A model generated the notes under the pieces. That model saw only the letters and a program-made list of their open reading frames with translations. It ran no database searches and had not been told where the DNA came from. From contig JAEWIK010000045.1 of the NCBI GenBank assembly GCA_023387135.1, forward strand, positions 1 through 5,435: a stretch of DNA of 5,435 bases, given 5' to 3'. A program made the translations under genes and the position numbers. The DNA is from Actinomycetes bacterium. GTDB taxonomy: Bacteria > Actinomycetota > Actinomycetes > Propionibacteriales > Propionibacteriaceae. Of the stretch, positions 1 through 5,435 are shown one piece after another (the first letter of the stretch is position 1; every line of letters begins with the position of its first letter).

Positions 1-293
1 GCCCACAAGGTGGCAGCGGTGTTGAGCCCGGAGATGGAGACCCCCTGCTTCATGATGACTCCCGCACCGAGGAAGCCGATGCCCGAGACTATCTGCGCCG
101 CCACCCGGGTCGGGTCGGTCGTCGGGCCGTTGAAGCTGTAGGCGCCCATGATGACGAACAGGGTGGCGCCGAGGCTGACGAGCGCGTTGGTGCGCACCCC
201 TGCGGTGCGGGCGCGCCACTGCCTCTCCAGGCCGATGAGCGCACCGAAGGTGACACCGGCGGCAATCCGGAAGATGAGGTCCATCCAGTCCAT
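1..293 (-). CDS. MgtC/SapB family membrane protein (3' end beyond window)
   Basis: Only the first 97 codons are present; the frame is still open at the left edge. The translation begins MDWMDLIFRIAAGVTFGALI and carries the family core: GLERQWRARTAGVRTNALVS at about residues 21-40, then QIVSGIGFLGAGVIMKQG at 67-84 and GLNTAATLW at 89-97. Three hydrophobic segments are visible at about 5-23, 38-53 and 66-83, as expected for the N-terminal membrane domain of MgtC/SapB proteins. Members include MgtC of Salmonella and Mycobacterium tuberculosis, linked to growth in low magnesium and to survival in macrophages; many other members have no known role, so magnesium dependence here is inference. The ATG at 293 is chosen because GGAGG lies 8 bases before it. 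An in-frame ATG at 308 overlaps that GGAGG and is less likely. A hairpin separates it from the ABC-F gene upstream, so it is probably its own transcription unit. Family assignment is secure. Confidence 0.9.
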   Translation of the reverse strand, partial: MDWMDLIFRIAAGVTFGALIGLERQWRARTAGVRTNALVSLGATLFVIMGAYSFNGPTTDPTRVAAQIVSGIGFLGAGVIMKQGVSISGLNTAATLW

Positions 294-301
294 CGTCACT
301 G

Positions 302-306
302 CCTCC
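302..306 (-). promoter_or_regulatory. Shine-Dalgarno site deciding the mgtC-like start
   Basis: Read on the minus strand the site is GGAGG, followed by 8 bases and then ATG at 293. It is the clearest ribosome binding site in the window. It decides the start against an in-frame ATG five codons earlier (308), which it overlaps. Confidence 0.75.
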
Positions 307-333
307 ATGATCTGGTCGGCGGCCGCGCTCACC

Positions 334-339
334 ACAATA
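334..339 (-). promoter_or_regulatory. weak -10 candidate for the mgtC-like gene
   Basis: The 105-bp gap between the ABC-F stop and the mgtC-like start holds one AT-richer patch (about 331-355) in otherwise very GC-rich DNA. Within it the minus strand reads TATTGT, which fits the TANNNT pattern of actinobacterial -10 elements. No recognisable -35 hexamer lies 16-18 bases upstream (the sequence there is CGCCGC or similar). The position would give a leader of roughly 35 bases before the ATG. This is a guess from composition and position only. Confidence 0.25.
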
Positions 340-368
340 ACCGCACAATTCCTCACGCGGCGTGGTGA

Positions 369-392
369 CCGCGGTGCGACGCCGCACCGCGG
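369..392 (-). terminator. GC-rich hairpin after the ABC-F gene (probable terminator)
   Basis: A perfect 10-bp inverted repeat, CCGCGGTGCG / CGCACCGCGG, encloses a 4-base loop. It begins 6 bases after the ABC-F stop codon (401-399). No U-tract follows on either strand, so it would be an actinobacterial tail-less terminator rather than a classical intrinsic one. The arm at 379-385 (ACGCCGC) can instead pair with GCGGCGT at 357-363, giving an alternative, mutually exclusive 7-bp stem. The hairpin separates the lipA operon from the mgtC-like gene downstream. Confidence 0.6.
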
Positions 393-398
393 CGGGGG

Positions 399-2234
399 TC
401 AGTCGGCGGACTCCAGGGTCTCGGCGAGTTCCAGCCACCGGGACTCCAGCTCGGCGTGGTGCGCTTCGGCATCGGCCAGCTTCGCGCCCAGCTCGGTGAG
501 CCTCGCGTAGTCGGCGGCGTGCCGGCTCATCTGGTGGTGGAGGTCCTCGATGGTCCTGGACGCCTTGTCGAGCTGGCCCTCGACGCGGGCGAGATCCTTG
601 CGTGCCTGCCGCACCACGGCGGCACTGGCGGCCGCCGGACGGGCGGCCTGCCTGGCGGGCGACGCCGTCGGCGCGAGCGCCGTCCGCCTGCGTTCGAGGT
701 ACTCGTCGACCCCGCCGGGCAGCAGCGCCGCCCGTCCGTCCCCCGTCAGGGCGTAGGTGACGTCGCAGACCCGCTCGAGGAAGTACCTGTCGTGGGTGAC
801 GACGATGAGCGTGCCCGGCCAGGTGTCGAGGTAGTCCTCGATGACAGTGAGGGTGTCGATGTCGAGGTCGTTCGTCGGTTCGTCGAGCAGCAGCACGTTG
901 GGCTCGCCGAGCAGCAGCCTGAGGAACTGCAGCCGCCTGCGCTCGCCTCCCGACAGGTCCTCGATGCGGGTCACCAGGCGCTCGCCCGTGAAGCCGAACT
1001 CCTCCAGCAACGACGACGCCGAGGCCTCCCGCCCGGTCGCCAGCTTCGTCTGCCGTCGCAGCCTGTCCACGCTGTCGAGCACCCGCTCGGAGCCTTCCAT
1101 CGCCGTCGGGAGCAGCGGCGACTCGGGTTGGTCGGGGGCTTCGGCGGCGGTCGTCGTCGCGGACAGCGCCTGCGTCAGGTGGCCGATCCGCAGCGTCTTG
1201 CCGCGCTTCACCCTGCCCGAGGTGGGGCTCAGCTCGCCGGTGAGGAGCCTGAGCAGGGTGGTCTTGCCGGTTCCGTTCACCCCCACCAGGCCGATGCGCT
1301 CGCCCGGCCCGATCGACCAGTCGAGGCCCTCGAACAGGCTTCGCCCGCCGATGGAGTAGGAGACCTTCTTCAGGTCGAAGACGTCCTTGCCGAGGCGCGT
1401 CAGCGAGAACTCCTGCAGCGTCAGCCTGTCCCGCGGGTCGGGGACGTCGGCGATCAGCGAGTTGGCGGCGGCGATCCTGAACTTCGGCTTGGAGGTGCGC
1501 GCCGGGGCTCCCCGCCGCAGCCAGGCGAGCTCCTTGCGGATGAGGTTCTGTCGCCGCGCCTCGTTGGCGGCCGCCTGCCGGGCGCGTTCGGCGCGTGCCA
1601 AGACGTACGCCGCGTAGCCGCCGTCGTAGGCGTCGACGACCGCGTCGTGGACCTCCCAGATCCTCGTGCAGATGGCGTCCAGGAACCACCTGTCGTGGCT
1701 GACGACGAGCATCGCAGTGCCGCGCGCCTGCAGTGCGTTGAGGTGGTCGGCGAGCCACGCCACGGCTTCGACGTCGAGGTGGTTGGTGGGCTCGTCCAGG
1801 ACGAGCAGGTCGTGGCCGCCCAGCATGAGCGCGACCAGGCTCACCCGGCGACGCTCGCCGCCGCTGAGCGGGGCCACCGCGGCGTCCAGGTCGATCCCCG
1901 CCAGCAGTTGGGTGACTATCGCGCGGCTGCGCTCCTCGGCTGCCCAGACGTGGTCGGGCGCGCCGCCCACTATCACGTCCCTCACCGTCGCGCCCGGGGC
2001 GAAGGCCTCGTCCTGGCCGAGGTGGCCGATGGAGACCGTGCCGGTGCGCACCACCTGGCCGGCGTCGGGCTCACGGCGCCCCGTGAGCAGGTCGAGCAGC
2101 GTCGACTTGCCGGACCCGTTGCGTCCGACGACGCCGATCACGTCCCCCGTCGACAGGCCGAGCGAGACCTCGTCGAGCAGGATCCTCGTGCCGAACGCTA
2201 TCGAGAGGCGTTCGGCGTTGAGCAGGTTCGCCAC
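399..2234 (-). CDS. ABC-F family ATPase, Uup-like (duplicated ATP-binding cassette)
   Basis: This 611-residue protein has two ATP-binding cassettes and no membrane segments, the layout of ABC-F proteins, which act on ribosomes rather than in transport. Cassette 1 shows Walker A GRNGSGKST (37-45), signature LSGGE (123-127), Walker B with DEPTNHLD (147-154) and SHDR (179-182). A charged inter-domain linker follows at about 210-270, with an Arg/Lys-rich tip (AWLRRGAPARTSKPKFR). Cassette 2 shows GVNGTGKTT (318-326), LSGGE (427-431), DEPTNDLD (451-458) and THDR (480-483). An Ala/Pro linker (about 520-540) leads to a charged C-terminal coiled coil (about 541-608). That tail and the IRQG-like LRRG motif of the linker resemble E. 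coli Uup (635 aa). Both catalytic glutamates are intact, so it should hydrolyse ATP. Start is GTG at 2234, directly after the TGA of the DUF4191 gene, with only a weak ribosome site, which points to translational coupling. Cassette 2 has an unusual low-complexity insert at about 357-382. ABC-F family certain; Uup subgroup likely; an antibiotic-resistance role is not supported by context. Confidence 0.93.
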   Translation of the reverse strand: MANLLNAERLSIAFGTRILLDEVSLGLSTGDVIGVVGRNGSGKSTLLDLLTGRREPDAGQVVRTGTVSIGHLGQDEAFAPGATVRDVIVGGAPDHVWAAEERSRAIVTQLLAGIDLDAAVAPLSGGERRRVSLVALMLGGHDLLVLDEPTNHLDVEAVAWLADHLNALQARGTAMLVVSHDRWFLDAICTRIWEVHDAVVDAYDGGYAAYVLARAERARQAAANEARRQNLIRKELAWLRRGAPARTSKPKFRIAAANSLIADVPDPRDRLTLQEFSLTRLGKDVFDLKKVSYSIGGRSLFEGLDWSIGPGERIGLVGVNGTGKTTLLRLLTGELSPTSGRVKRGKTLRIGHLTQALSATTTAAEAPDQPESPLLPTAMEGSERVLDSVDRLRRQTKLATGREASASSLLEEFGFTGERLVTRIEDLSGGERRRLQFLRLLLGEPNVLLLDEPTNDLDIDTLTVIEDYLDTWPGTLIVVTHDRYFLERVCDVTYALTGDGRAALLPGGVDEYLERRRTALAPTASPARQAARPAAASAAVVRQARKDLARVEGQLDKASRTIEDLHHQMSRHAADYARLTELGAKLADAEAHHAELESRWLELAETLESAD

Positions 2235-2999
2235 TCAGCGCCCGCGCATCGCGCGGTTGAGGCCCTTCACTGACGGCATCGGACCCCGGGGGAGCGGGAC
2301 CTTGGGACGGACGGCGTCCAGCGCCTTCAGCCGCTGCTTCACCTCGGTGAGCTGCACTGTCTGGAGCGCCTTGGGTGACTTCTTCAGGTGGTCGGCGAGC
2401 TTGCCCAGCGGCACCTGGCCGGGGCCGTCGCCCATGATGATGGTGGAGACCGGGACGCCGTACGCCACCTGCTCGTGCTTCTTCTGCTCGGAGGCGAGCA
2501 GGGTCTTCACGCGGGCCGCGGAGCCCTCGCCGATCAGGAAGAACCCGGACGGGCCGACGGCGCGGTGGACGATGTCGAGTTGCCGGGTCGCCGTGATGGC
2601 AGCCGAGTAGTCCCACTTCTTCTTGTCGAGCATCGAGAGCGCCACCTCGGCGGCACCGGGCTGGCCCTCGTAGCGGGTGAAGGTCGCCTTCTTGGCCCGG
2701 TTCAGCAGCACCCAGAGCGCGGCGACGAGGGCCGCCATGACGCCGGTGATGAGCCACATCCACCACGGCTGCAGGACGATGCCGAGGATGACGAAGACCA
2801 GCAGGACGCCGCCCGCGCTCCCCAGGACGTACCACTTGGCCTGGGGGTCGGTCTTGTCGGTGATCTTGTAGGTCTCGGTGACCTGCTTGAACCAGCCCCA
2901 GTCCTTGGGGTTGTCAGAGTTCCGCTTGGCCAGCTTGGCCGCCTTGATCTCAGCCTTCTGCTTCGCTTCCAGCTCTTTGGCTCGGTCGCTCTTCGCCAT
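2235..2999 (-). CDS. DUF4191 family two-helix membrane protein (Rv2219-like)
   Basis: This 254-residue protein has no known function. A basic, charged N-terminus ([20 protein letters not shown], then KLAKRNSD, residues 1-29) precedes a short aromatic stretch KDWGWFKQVTETYKITDK (32-49). Two hydrophobic helices follow at about 57-77 and 81-100 with only a few residues between them, a tight hairpin. The rest (about 101-254) is soluble, lysine-rich and probably cytosolic. It contains GQPGAAEVALSMLDKKKW (112-129), VGPSGFFLIGEGS (148-160) and a basic tail rich in Lys, Arg and Pro. Size, layout and position directly after lipA match the actinobacterial DUF4191 family, including Rv2219 beside lipA of M. 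tuberculosis. The start is ATG at 2999: its A is also the last base of the lipA stop (TGATG), and GGAG lies 6 bases upstream. The frame stays open well upstream inside lipA, but that extension is out of frame with lipA and has no membrane-protein character. The stop touches the ABC-F start (TGAGTG). The lipA link is by neighbourhood only. Confidence 0.9.
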   Translation of the reverse strand: MAKSDRAKELEAKQKAEIKAAKLAKRNSDNPKDWGWFKQVTETYKITDKTDPQAKWYVLGSAGGVLLVFVILGIVLQPWWMWLITGVMAALVAALWVLLNRAKKATFTRYEGQPGAAEVALSMLDKKKWDYSAAITATRQLDIVHRAVGPSGFFLIGEGSAARVKTLLASEQKKHEQVAYGVPVSTIIMGDGPGQVPLGKLADHLKKSPKALQTVQLTEVKQRLKALDAVRPKVPLPRGPMPSVKGLNRAMRGR

Positions 3000-3949
3000 C
3001 ACGCGCTCCGGATTTCTTGCTCTTCCCGCTGACTGCGGGTGGTCATTGCCTGTCTGTAAAGCCTGCCCGCCCTGTAGGACGACCTCACCAGCGGCCCGCT
3101 CAGGACGCCAGTGAAGCCGATCTCGGTGGCTTCCGCTGCGAGTTCGTCGAATTCCTCGGGGGTCACCCACCTGTCGATCGGGTGGTGCAGCAGCGAAGGA
3201 CGCAGGTACTGGGTGATGGTGATCAACTCGGTGCCCGCTGAGTGCAGGTCGTGGAGGGCGGTCGAGATCTCCTCGCGGGTCTCGCCCATGCCGAGGATGA
3301 GGTTCGACTTCGTGACCAGGCCGTGCGCCCTCGACTTGGTCAGCACGGCGAGGGACTTCTCGTAGTTGAACCCGGGACGGATGCGGCGGAAGATGCGCGG
3401 CACCGTCTCGACGTTGTGGGCGAACACCTCTGGCTCGGTCTCGAAGATCTGGCCGAGCAACTCGTCCTTGCCGGAGAAGTCGGGCGCGAGCATCTCGACC
3501 CCGACACCGGGGTTGAGCTCGTGGATCTTCCTGATCGTCTCGGCGTACAGCCACGCGCCCTCGTCAGGGAGGTCGTCGCGGCAGACGCCTGTGACTGTCG
3601 CGTACCGCAGGCCCATCGTCCGTACGGACTCGGCGACCCGGAGCGGCTCGCTCGTGTCGTAACCGGACGGCTTGCGGGACTCGATCTGGCAGAAGTCGCA
3701 GCGCCTCGTGCAGGAGTCGCCGCCGATGAGGAAGGTCGCCTCGCGGTCCTGCCAGCACTCGAAGATGTTGGGGCAGCCTGCCTCCTGGCACACAGTGTGG
3801 AGCCCTTCGGACTTCACCAGCGACTGCAGTTCCCGATAGTCGGGCCCCATGACGGCGGTCGTCTTGATCCACGACGGCTTGCGCTCGATCGGGGTCTGCG
3901 CGTTGCGCACCTCGAGCCTCAGCAGCCGACGTCCTGGTTCCACGGTCAC
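2999..3949 (-). CDS. lipA: lipoyl synthase LipA (radical SAM)
   Basis: LipA inserts two sulfur atoms at C6 and C8 of octanoyl groups bound to E2 subunits of 2-oxoacid dehydrogenases and to GcvH, the last step of lipoate biosynthesis in the cytosol. All hallmark residues are present in 316 aa. The auxiliary [4Fe-4S] ligands are Cys54, Cys59 and Cys65 ([12 protein letters not shown]). The radical SAM ligands are Cys80, Cys84 and Cys87 (CTRRCDFC). The C-terminal RSSYRA (289-294) supplies the serine ligand of the auxiliary cluster. [17 protein letters not shown] (178-194) and [12 protein letters not shown] (213-224) are typical. The N-terminus after the GTG at 3949 ([20 protein letters not shown]) aligns by memory with mycobacterial LipA, supporting that start. 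No good Shine-Dalgarno precedes it, and a TAAGAT element lies 6 bases upstream, suggesting a leaderless message. It overlaps the DUF4191 start by one base. lipB, often adjacent in actinobacteria, is not seen. Two local deviations from the usual RDDLPDGGA region are Cys123 and Glu130. Confidence 0.97.
   Translation of the reverse strand: MTVEPGRRLLRLEVRNAQTPIERKPSWIKTTAVMGPDYRELQSLVKSEGLHTVCQEAGCPNIFECWQDREATFLIGGDSCTRRCDFCQIESRKPSGYDTSEPLRVAESVRTMGLRYATVTGVCRDDLPDEGAWLYAETIRKIHELNPGVGVEMLAPDFSGKDELLGQIFETEPEVFAHNVETVPRIFRRIRPGFNYEKSLAVLTKSRAHGLVTKSNLILGMGETREEISTALHDLHSAGTELITITQYLRPSLLHHPIDRWVTPEEFDELAAEATEIGFTGVLSGPLVRSSYRAGRLYRQAMTTRSQREEQEIRSA
3006..3009 (-). promoter_or_regulatory. ribosome binding site of the DUF4191 gene inside the lipA end
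   Basis: GGAG on the minus strand lies within the last codons of lipA, 6 bases before the ATG at 2999. With the TGATG stop-start overlap it supports both the choice of start and coupled translation from lipA. Confidence 0.6.
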
Positions 3950-3955
3950 CCGCTC

Positions 3956-3961
3956 ATCTTA
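3956..3961 (-). promoter_or_regulatory. -10 element for a probable leaderless lipA transcript
   Basis: The minus strand reads TAAGAT, fitting the TANNNT pattern of actinobacterial -10 elements. Six bases separate its last T from the GTG start at 3949. Since transcription usually begins about 6-8 bases after the -10, the message would start at or next to the G of the start codon. The -35 position is poor (GGCAAA with 17-bp spacing). A 5-bp inverted repeat (CCGGG-5-CCCGG, 3973-3987) overlaps this upstream region and could be an operator or chance. The absence of a convincing Shine-Dalgarno site agrees with leaderless translation. Confidence 0.5.
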
Positions 3962-4024
3962 CCGGCCTGACACCGGGGTTTGCCCGGGCCGAGATGTGGC
4001 GCCGGCGAGGCCGCCCGGTGGTGC

Positions 4025-4063
4025 GCCCGCCGTCAGGCGACGGGCCACCACCGGATCGGTGGT
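4025..4063 (-). terminator. two small hairpins after the FG-GAP gene (possible terminator)
   Basis: A 7-bp perfect stem with a 3-base loop (ACCACCG-GAT-CGGTGGT, 4047-4063) begins at the last base of the FG-GAP gene's stop codon (4065-4063). Just beyond it, GCCCG (4025-4029) pairs with CGGGC (4041-4045), with a mismatch and two further inner pairs. Neither has a U-tract. The pair could end the propeller transcript before lipA, but each stem is short for GC-rich DNA, so confidence is modest. Confidence 0.4.
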
Positions 4064-5435
4064 CAGCGTCCCGCGAGCGCGTCGTAGAGCGACTCGTGGC
4101 TGACCAGTGTCTTTCCCGTGCTCCCCGACACCCGGTACAGCCAGCCTGCGGGTCCCTCGGAGTAGGAGCCGCCGCCGGCGATGAGCAGATCATCGACCTT
4201 CGCGCCACGGTCCCGGGCGAACCCGACCAGTTGGCCGATGGCCCGCCAGCCCGGCTTTCCGGGCAGCCCATGGCCCGGGTACAGCTGTCGGGCCTTGCAG
4301 CCCTTGGCCGAGCGCAGCGGGATCAACCAGGCCGAGCCGTCGCTCTGGTGGTCCTTGACGAGCACCTCGCCCGGAGCCCCGACGAGGACCGAGACGCCGT
4401 CTGAACAACCTGTACCGACCGCGACCGAGTCGCCGAAGAGGTCGAATCGTTCTGCCTTGCCAGGGACGCCGGGACTGGCCTGGGAGATCCGCTTCACGGG
4501 GGTGACCCTGCCCTTGGAGAGCGAGAACAGCTGGATCGAGCCGGTGTGCTTCACGCTGCCGACGTCGTCCCCCGGGGTGCCGACCACGAGGTAACCGTCG
4601 CGCGCCGCGAGGCTGTTGCCGAAGTAGTCGTAGGTGCCTGCCGCGCCGGTGACGCCGCGGGAAGCCTGGGTGATGGTCCTGACCGCGGTGACCGCCGTCG
4701 AGCCGAGCGTGACGACGAAGACGGCGCCGGCACCCTTCCTGCCGTTCACCTTCGCGGCGGGGGCGCCGACGAAGAGCTGGTTGCCCCAGCTCGCCAGGGT
4801 TTCCCCGAAGGAGCCGTTCTTCGCCTGCTTCGGCACCTTCCCGGTGCCAGGACGGAGCGTGAGCGGGCTTCCCGTCGGCTTGCCTGCGCTGGTCAGCCGG
4901 TACAGCCGGAGTTCCTCGGCGCGATGCGTACCCCCGGACTTCGTCTCGGTCAGGGTGCTCAAGGCCACTGCCAGGCGGCGCACCGGTGACTCCACCAGGG
5001 CCAACGACCTGACGGTCGTGTTCTGGTTGGTGGACAGCGGGAGGGAATAGCGCCCGGCAGGGGACAGGCCACCCGCCGAGCCCGGGACAGTGGTGACCAG
5101 CAGCCGCGAGCCGGCCGTGGTCTCGATGATCAGGTCTGTGTAGCCGTCCCCGTTGAGGTCCCTGGCCAGCAGGCTGTCGTGGATTCCCCATTCGTCGAGG
5201 CCGAGCTGGGTCTGGGTGAGATCGGCCACCCGGCCCGAGCCGTACCAGACCCGGATCGCCGGCATCTGGTCGGGGTAGAACACCGCGGCGACGTCGGCCC
5301 TGCCGTCCCCGTCGTAGTCAGGGGACGCCGTCGACGCCGGCTTCGCCGTGGGTGCGGCAGCGGGTGCCGCCGTCGCTGGTCCACCCGCGGGAGCCAGCAG
5401 CAGGGATGCTGCCACGATGGCGATGAGGCACGGAC
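4063..5435 (-). CDS. secreted FG-GAP/VCBS-repeat beta-propeller protein (5' end beyond window)
   Basis: The reading frame is still open at the right edge, so the true start probably lies outside. A GTG at 5415 could be called a start but falls inside a hydrophobic run (CLIAIVAASLLLAPAGG) that looks like the core of a signal peptide; an ATA-AP sequence soon after is a plausible signal peptidase I site. Numbering from that GTG, an Ala/Pro/Thr linker (about 13-31) precedes two calcium-binding-type motifs, DYDGDGRAD (33-41) and DLNGDGYTD (86-94). Three FG...GAP units follow: FG203-204 with GAP217-219, FG265-266 with GTP279-281, FG327-328 with GAP346-348, exactly 62 residues apart. A weaker unit starts near 393. 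Such repeats form integrin-alpha-like propellers of about seven blades, and these boundaries would fit seven. Cys337 and Cys373 might form a disulfide outside the cell. The ligand is unknown; proteins of this kind are common in secreted actinobacterial proteomes. It is separated from lipA by 113 bp with hairpins, so probably not in that operon. Confidence 0.85.
   Translation of the reverse strand, partial: PCLIAIVAASLLLAPAGGPATAAPAAAPTAKPASTASPDYDGDGRADVAAVFYPDQMPAIRVWYGSGRVADLTQTQLGLDEWGIHDSLLARDLNGDGYTDLIIETTAGSRLLVTTVPGSAGGLSPAGRYSLPLSTNQNTTVRSLALVESPVRRLAVALSTLTETKSGGTHRAEELRLYRLTSAGKPTGSPLTLRPGTGKVPKQAKNGSFGETLASWGNQLFVGAPAAKVNGRKGAGAVFVVTLGSTAVTAVRTITQASRGVTGAAGTYDYFGNSLAARDGYLVVGTPGDDVGSVKHTGSIQLFSLSKGRVTPVKRISQASPGVPGKAERFDLFGDSVAVGTGCSDGVSVLVGAPGEVLVKDHQSDGSAWLIPLRSAKGCKARQLYPGHGLPGKPGWRAIGQLVGFARDRGAKVDDLLIAGGGSYSEGPAGWLYRVSGSTGKTLVSHESLYDALAGR

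Noticed and set aside
148..510. Plus-strand 120-codon open frame over the mgtC-like gene and the gap
   Set aside because: Its translation is Ser/Arg/Ala-rich without motifs, and it is antisense to a clear MgtC protein and to the end of the ABC-F coiled coil.
399..2234. ABC-F gene as an antibiotic-resistance (target protection) determinant or as a transporter ATPase
   Set aside because: The short linker, Uup-like coiled-coil tail and housekeeping operon context argue for a cellular ABC-F. There is no membrane partner gene for a transporter.
456..2273. Long open frame of 605 codons on the plus strand
   Set aside because: It lies almost exactly opposite the ABC-F gene, its translation is a Arg/Gly/Val/Leu-rich mix without any domain, and the minus-strand protein has every expected motif. 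Long antisense frames are normal in DNA with high third-position GC.
2071..2835. Minus-strand open frame of 254 codons crossing the ABC-F and DUF4191 genes
   Set aside because: It is a frame-shifted shadow of two convincing genes, with Arg/Pro/Gly-rich low-complexity translation; no evidence of a frameshift or fusion.
3000..3554. Upstream extension of the DUF4191 frame
   Set aside because: The extension is lipA read in the wrong frame. The ATG at 2999 has a ribosome site and a TGATG junction, and the family begins with a short basic N-terminus.
4190..5191. Minus-strand 333-codon open frame inside the FG-GAP gene
   Set aside because: Arg/Gly/Pro-rich shadow in another frame; the overlapping frame carries regular FG-GAP repeats and calcium motifs.
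1..5435. Search for CRISPR repeats, tRNA or rRNA genes, insertion sequences, toxin-antitoxin pairs or attachment sites
   Set aside because: Coding is nearly continuous, the two gaps are 105 and 113 bp, and no direct repeats, transposase motifs or tRNA-like cloverleaf sequence were seen.

Overview
The window looks like chromosome from a high-GC Gram-positive bacterium (Actinomycetota). The DNA is strongly GC-rich. Three of the five genes begin with GTG. The lipoyl synthase has the actinobacterial N-terminus ([20 protein letters not shown]), and the gene after it belongs to the actinobacterial DUF4191 family, which sits beside lipA in mycobacteria (Rv2219 next to lipA/Rv2218). I cannot name the genus.

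All five genes lie on the minus strand, so transcription runs from high to low coordinates. From right to left they are: a secreted FG-GAP/VCBS beta-propeller protein whose 5' end is outside the window (4063-5435); a 113-bp gap with two small hairpins and a probable leaderless promoter; then lipA (2999-3949), a DUF4191 membrane protein (2235-2999) and a Uup-like ABC-F ATPase (399-2234). These last three are packed stop-on-start (TGATG, then TGAGTG) and almost certainly form one translationally coupled operon. A perfect 10-bp GC hairpin 6 bases after the ABC-F stop probably ends the operon. A separate MgtC/SapB membrane protein gene follows; it has its own Shine-Dalgarno site and runs off the left edge (1-293).

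LipA inserts sulfur into octanoylated E2 and GcvH proteins of central metabolism. The DUF4191 protein is an uncharacterised two-helix membrane protein. The ABC-F protein is a cytosolic, probably ribosome-associated ATPase without membrane domains. A functional link among them is suggested only by the tight gene packing. lipB, the usual partner of lipA, is not in the window, and the place upstream of lipA is held by the propeller gene.

The region is mostly ordinary housekeeping sequence. I saw no mobile element, CRISPR array, RNA gene or defence system. The points most worth following up are the uncharacterised DUF4191 protein locked between lipA and an ABC-F gene, the probable leaderless lipA promoter, and the regular 62-residue repeat of the secreted propeller. 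No gene lies in 294-398 or 3950-4062, and there is no gene-free stretch above 300 bases.
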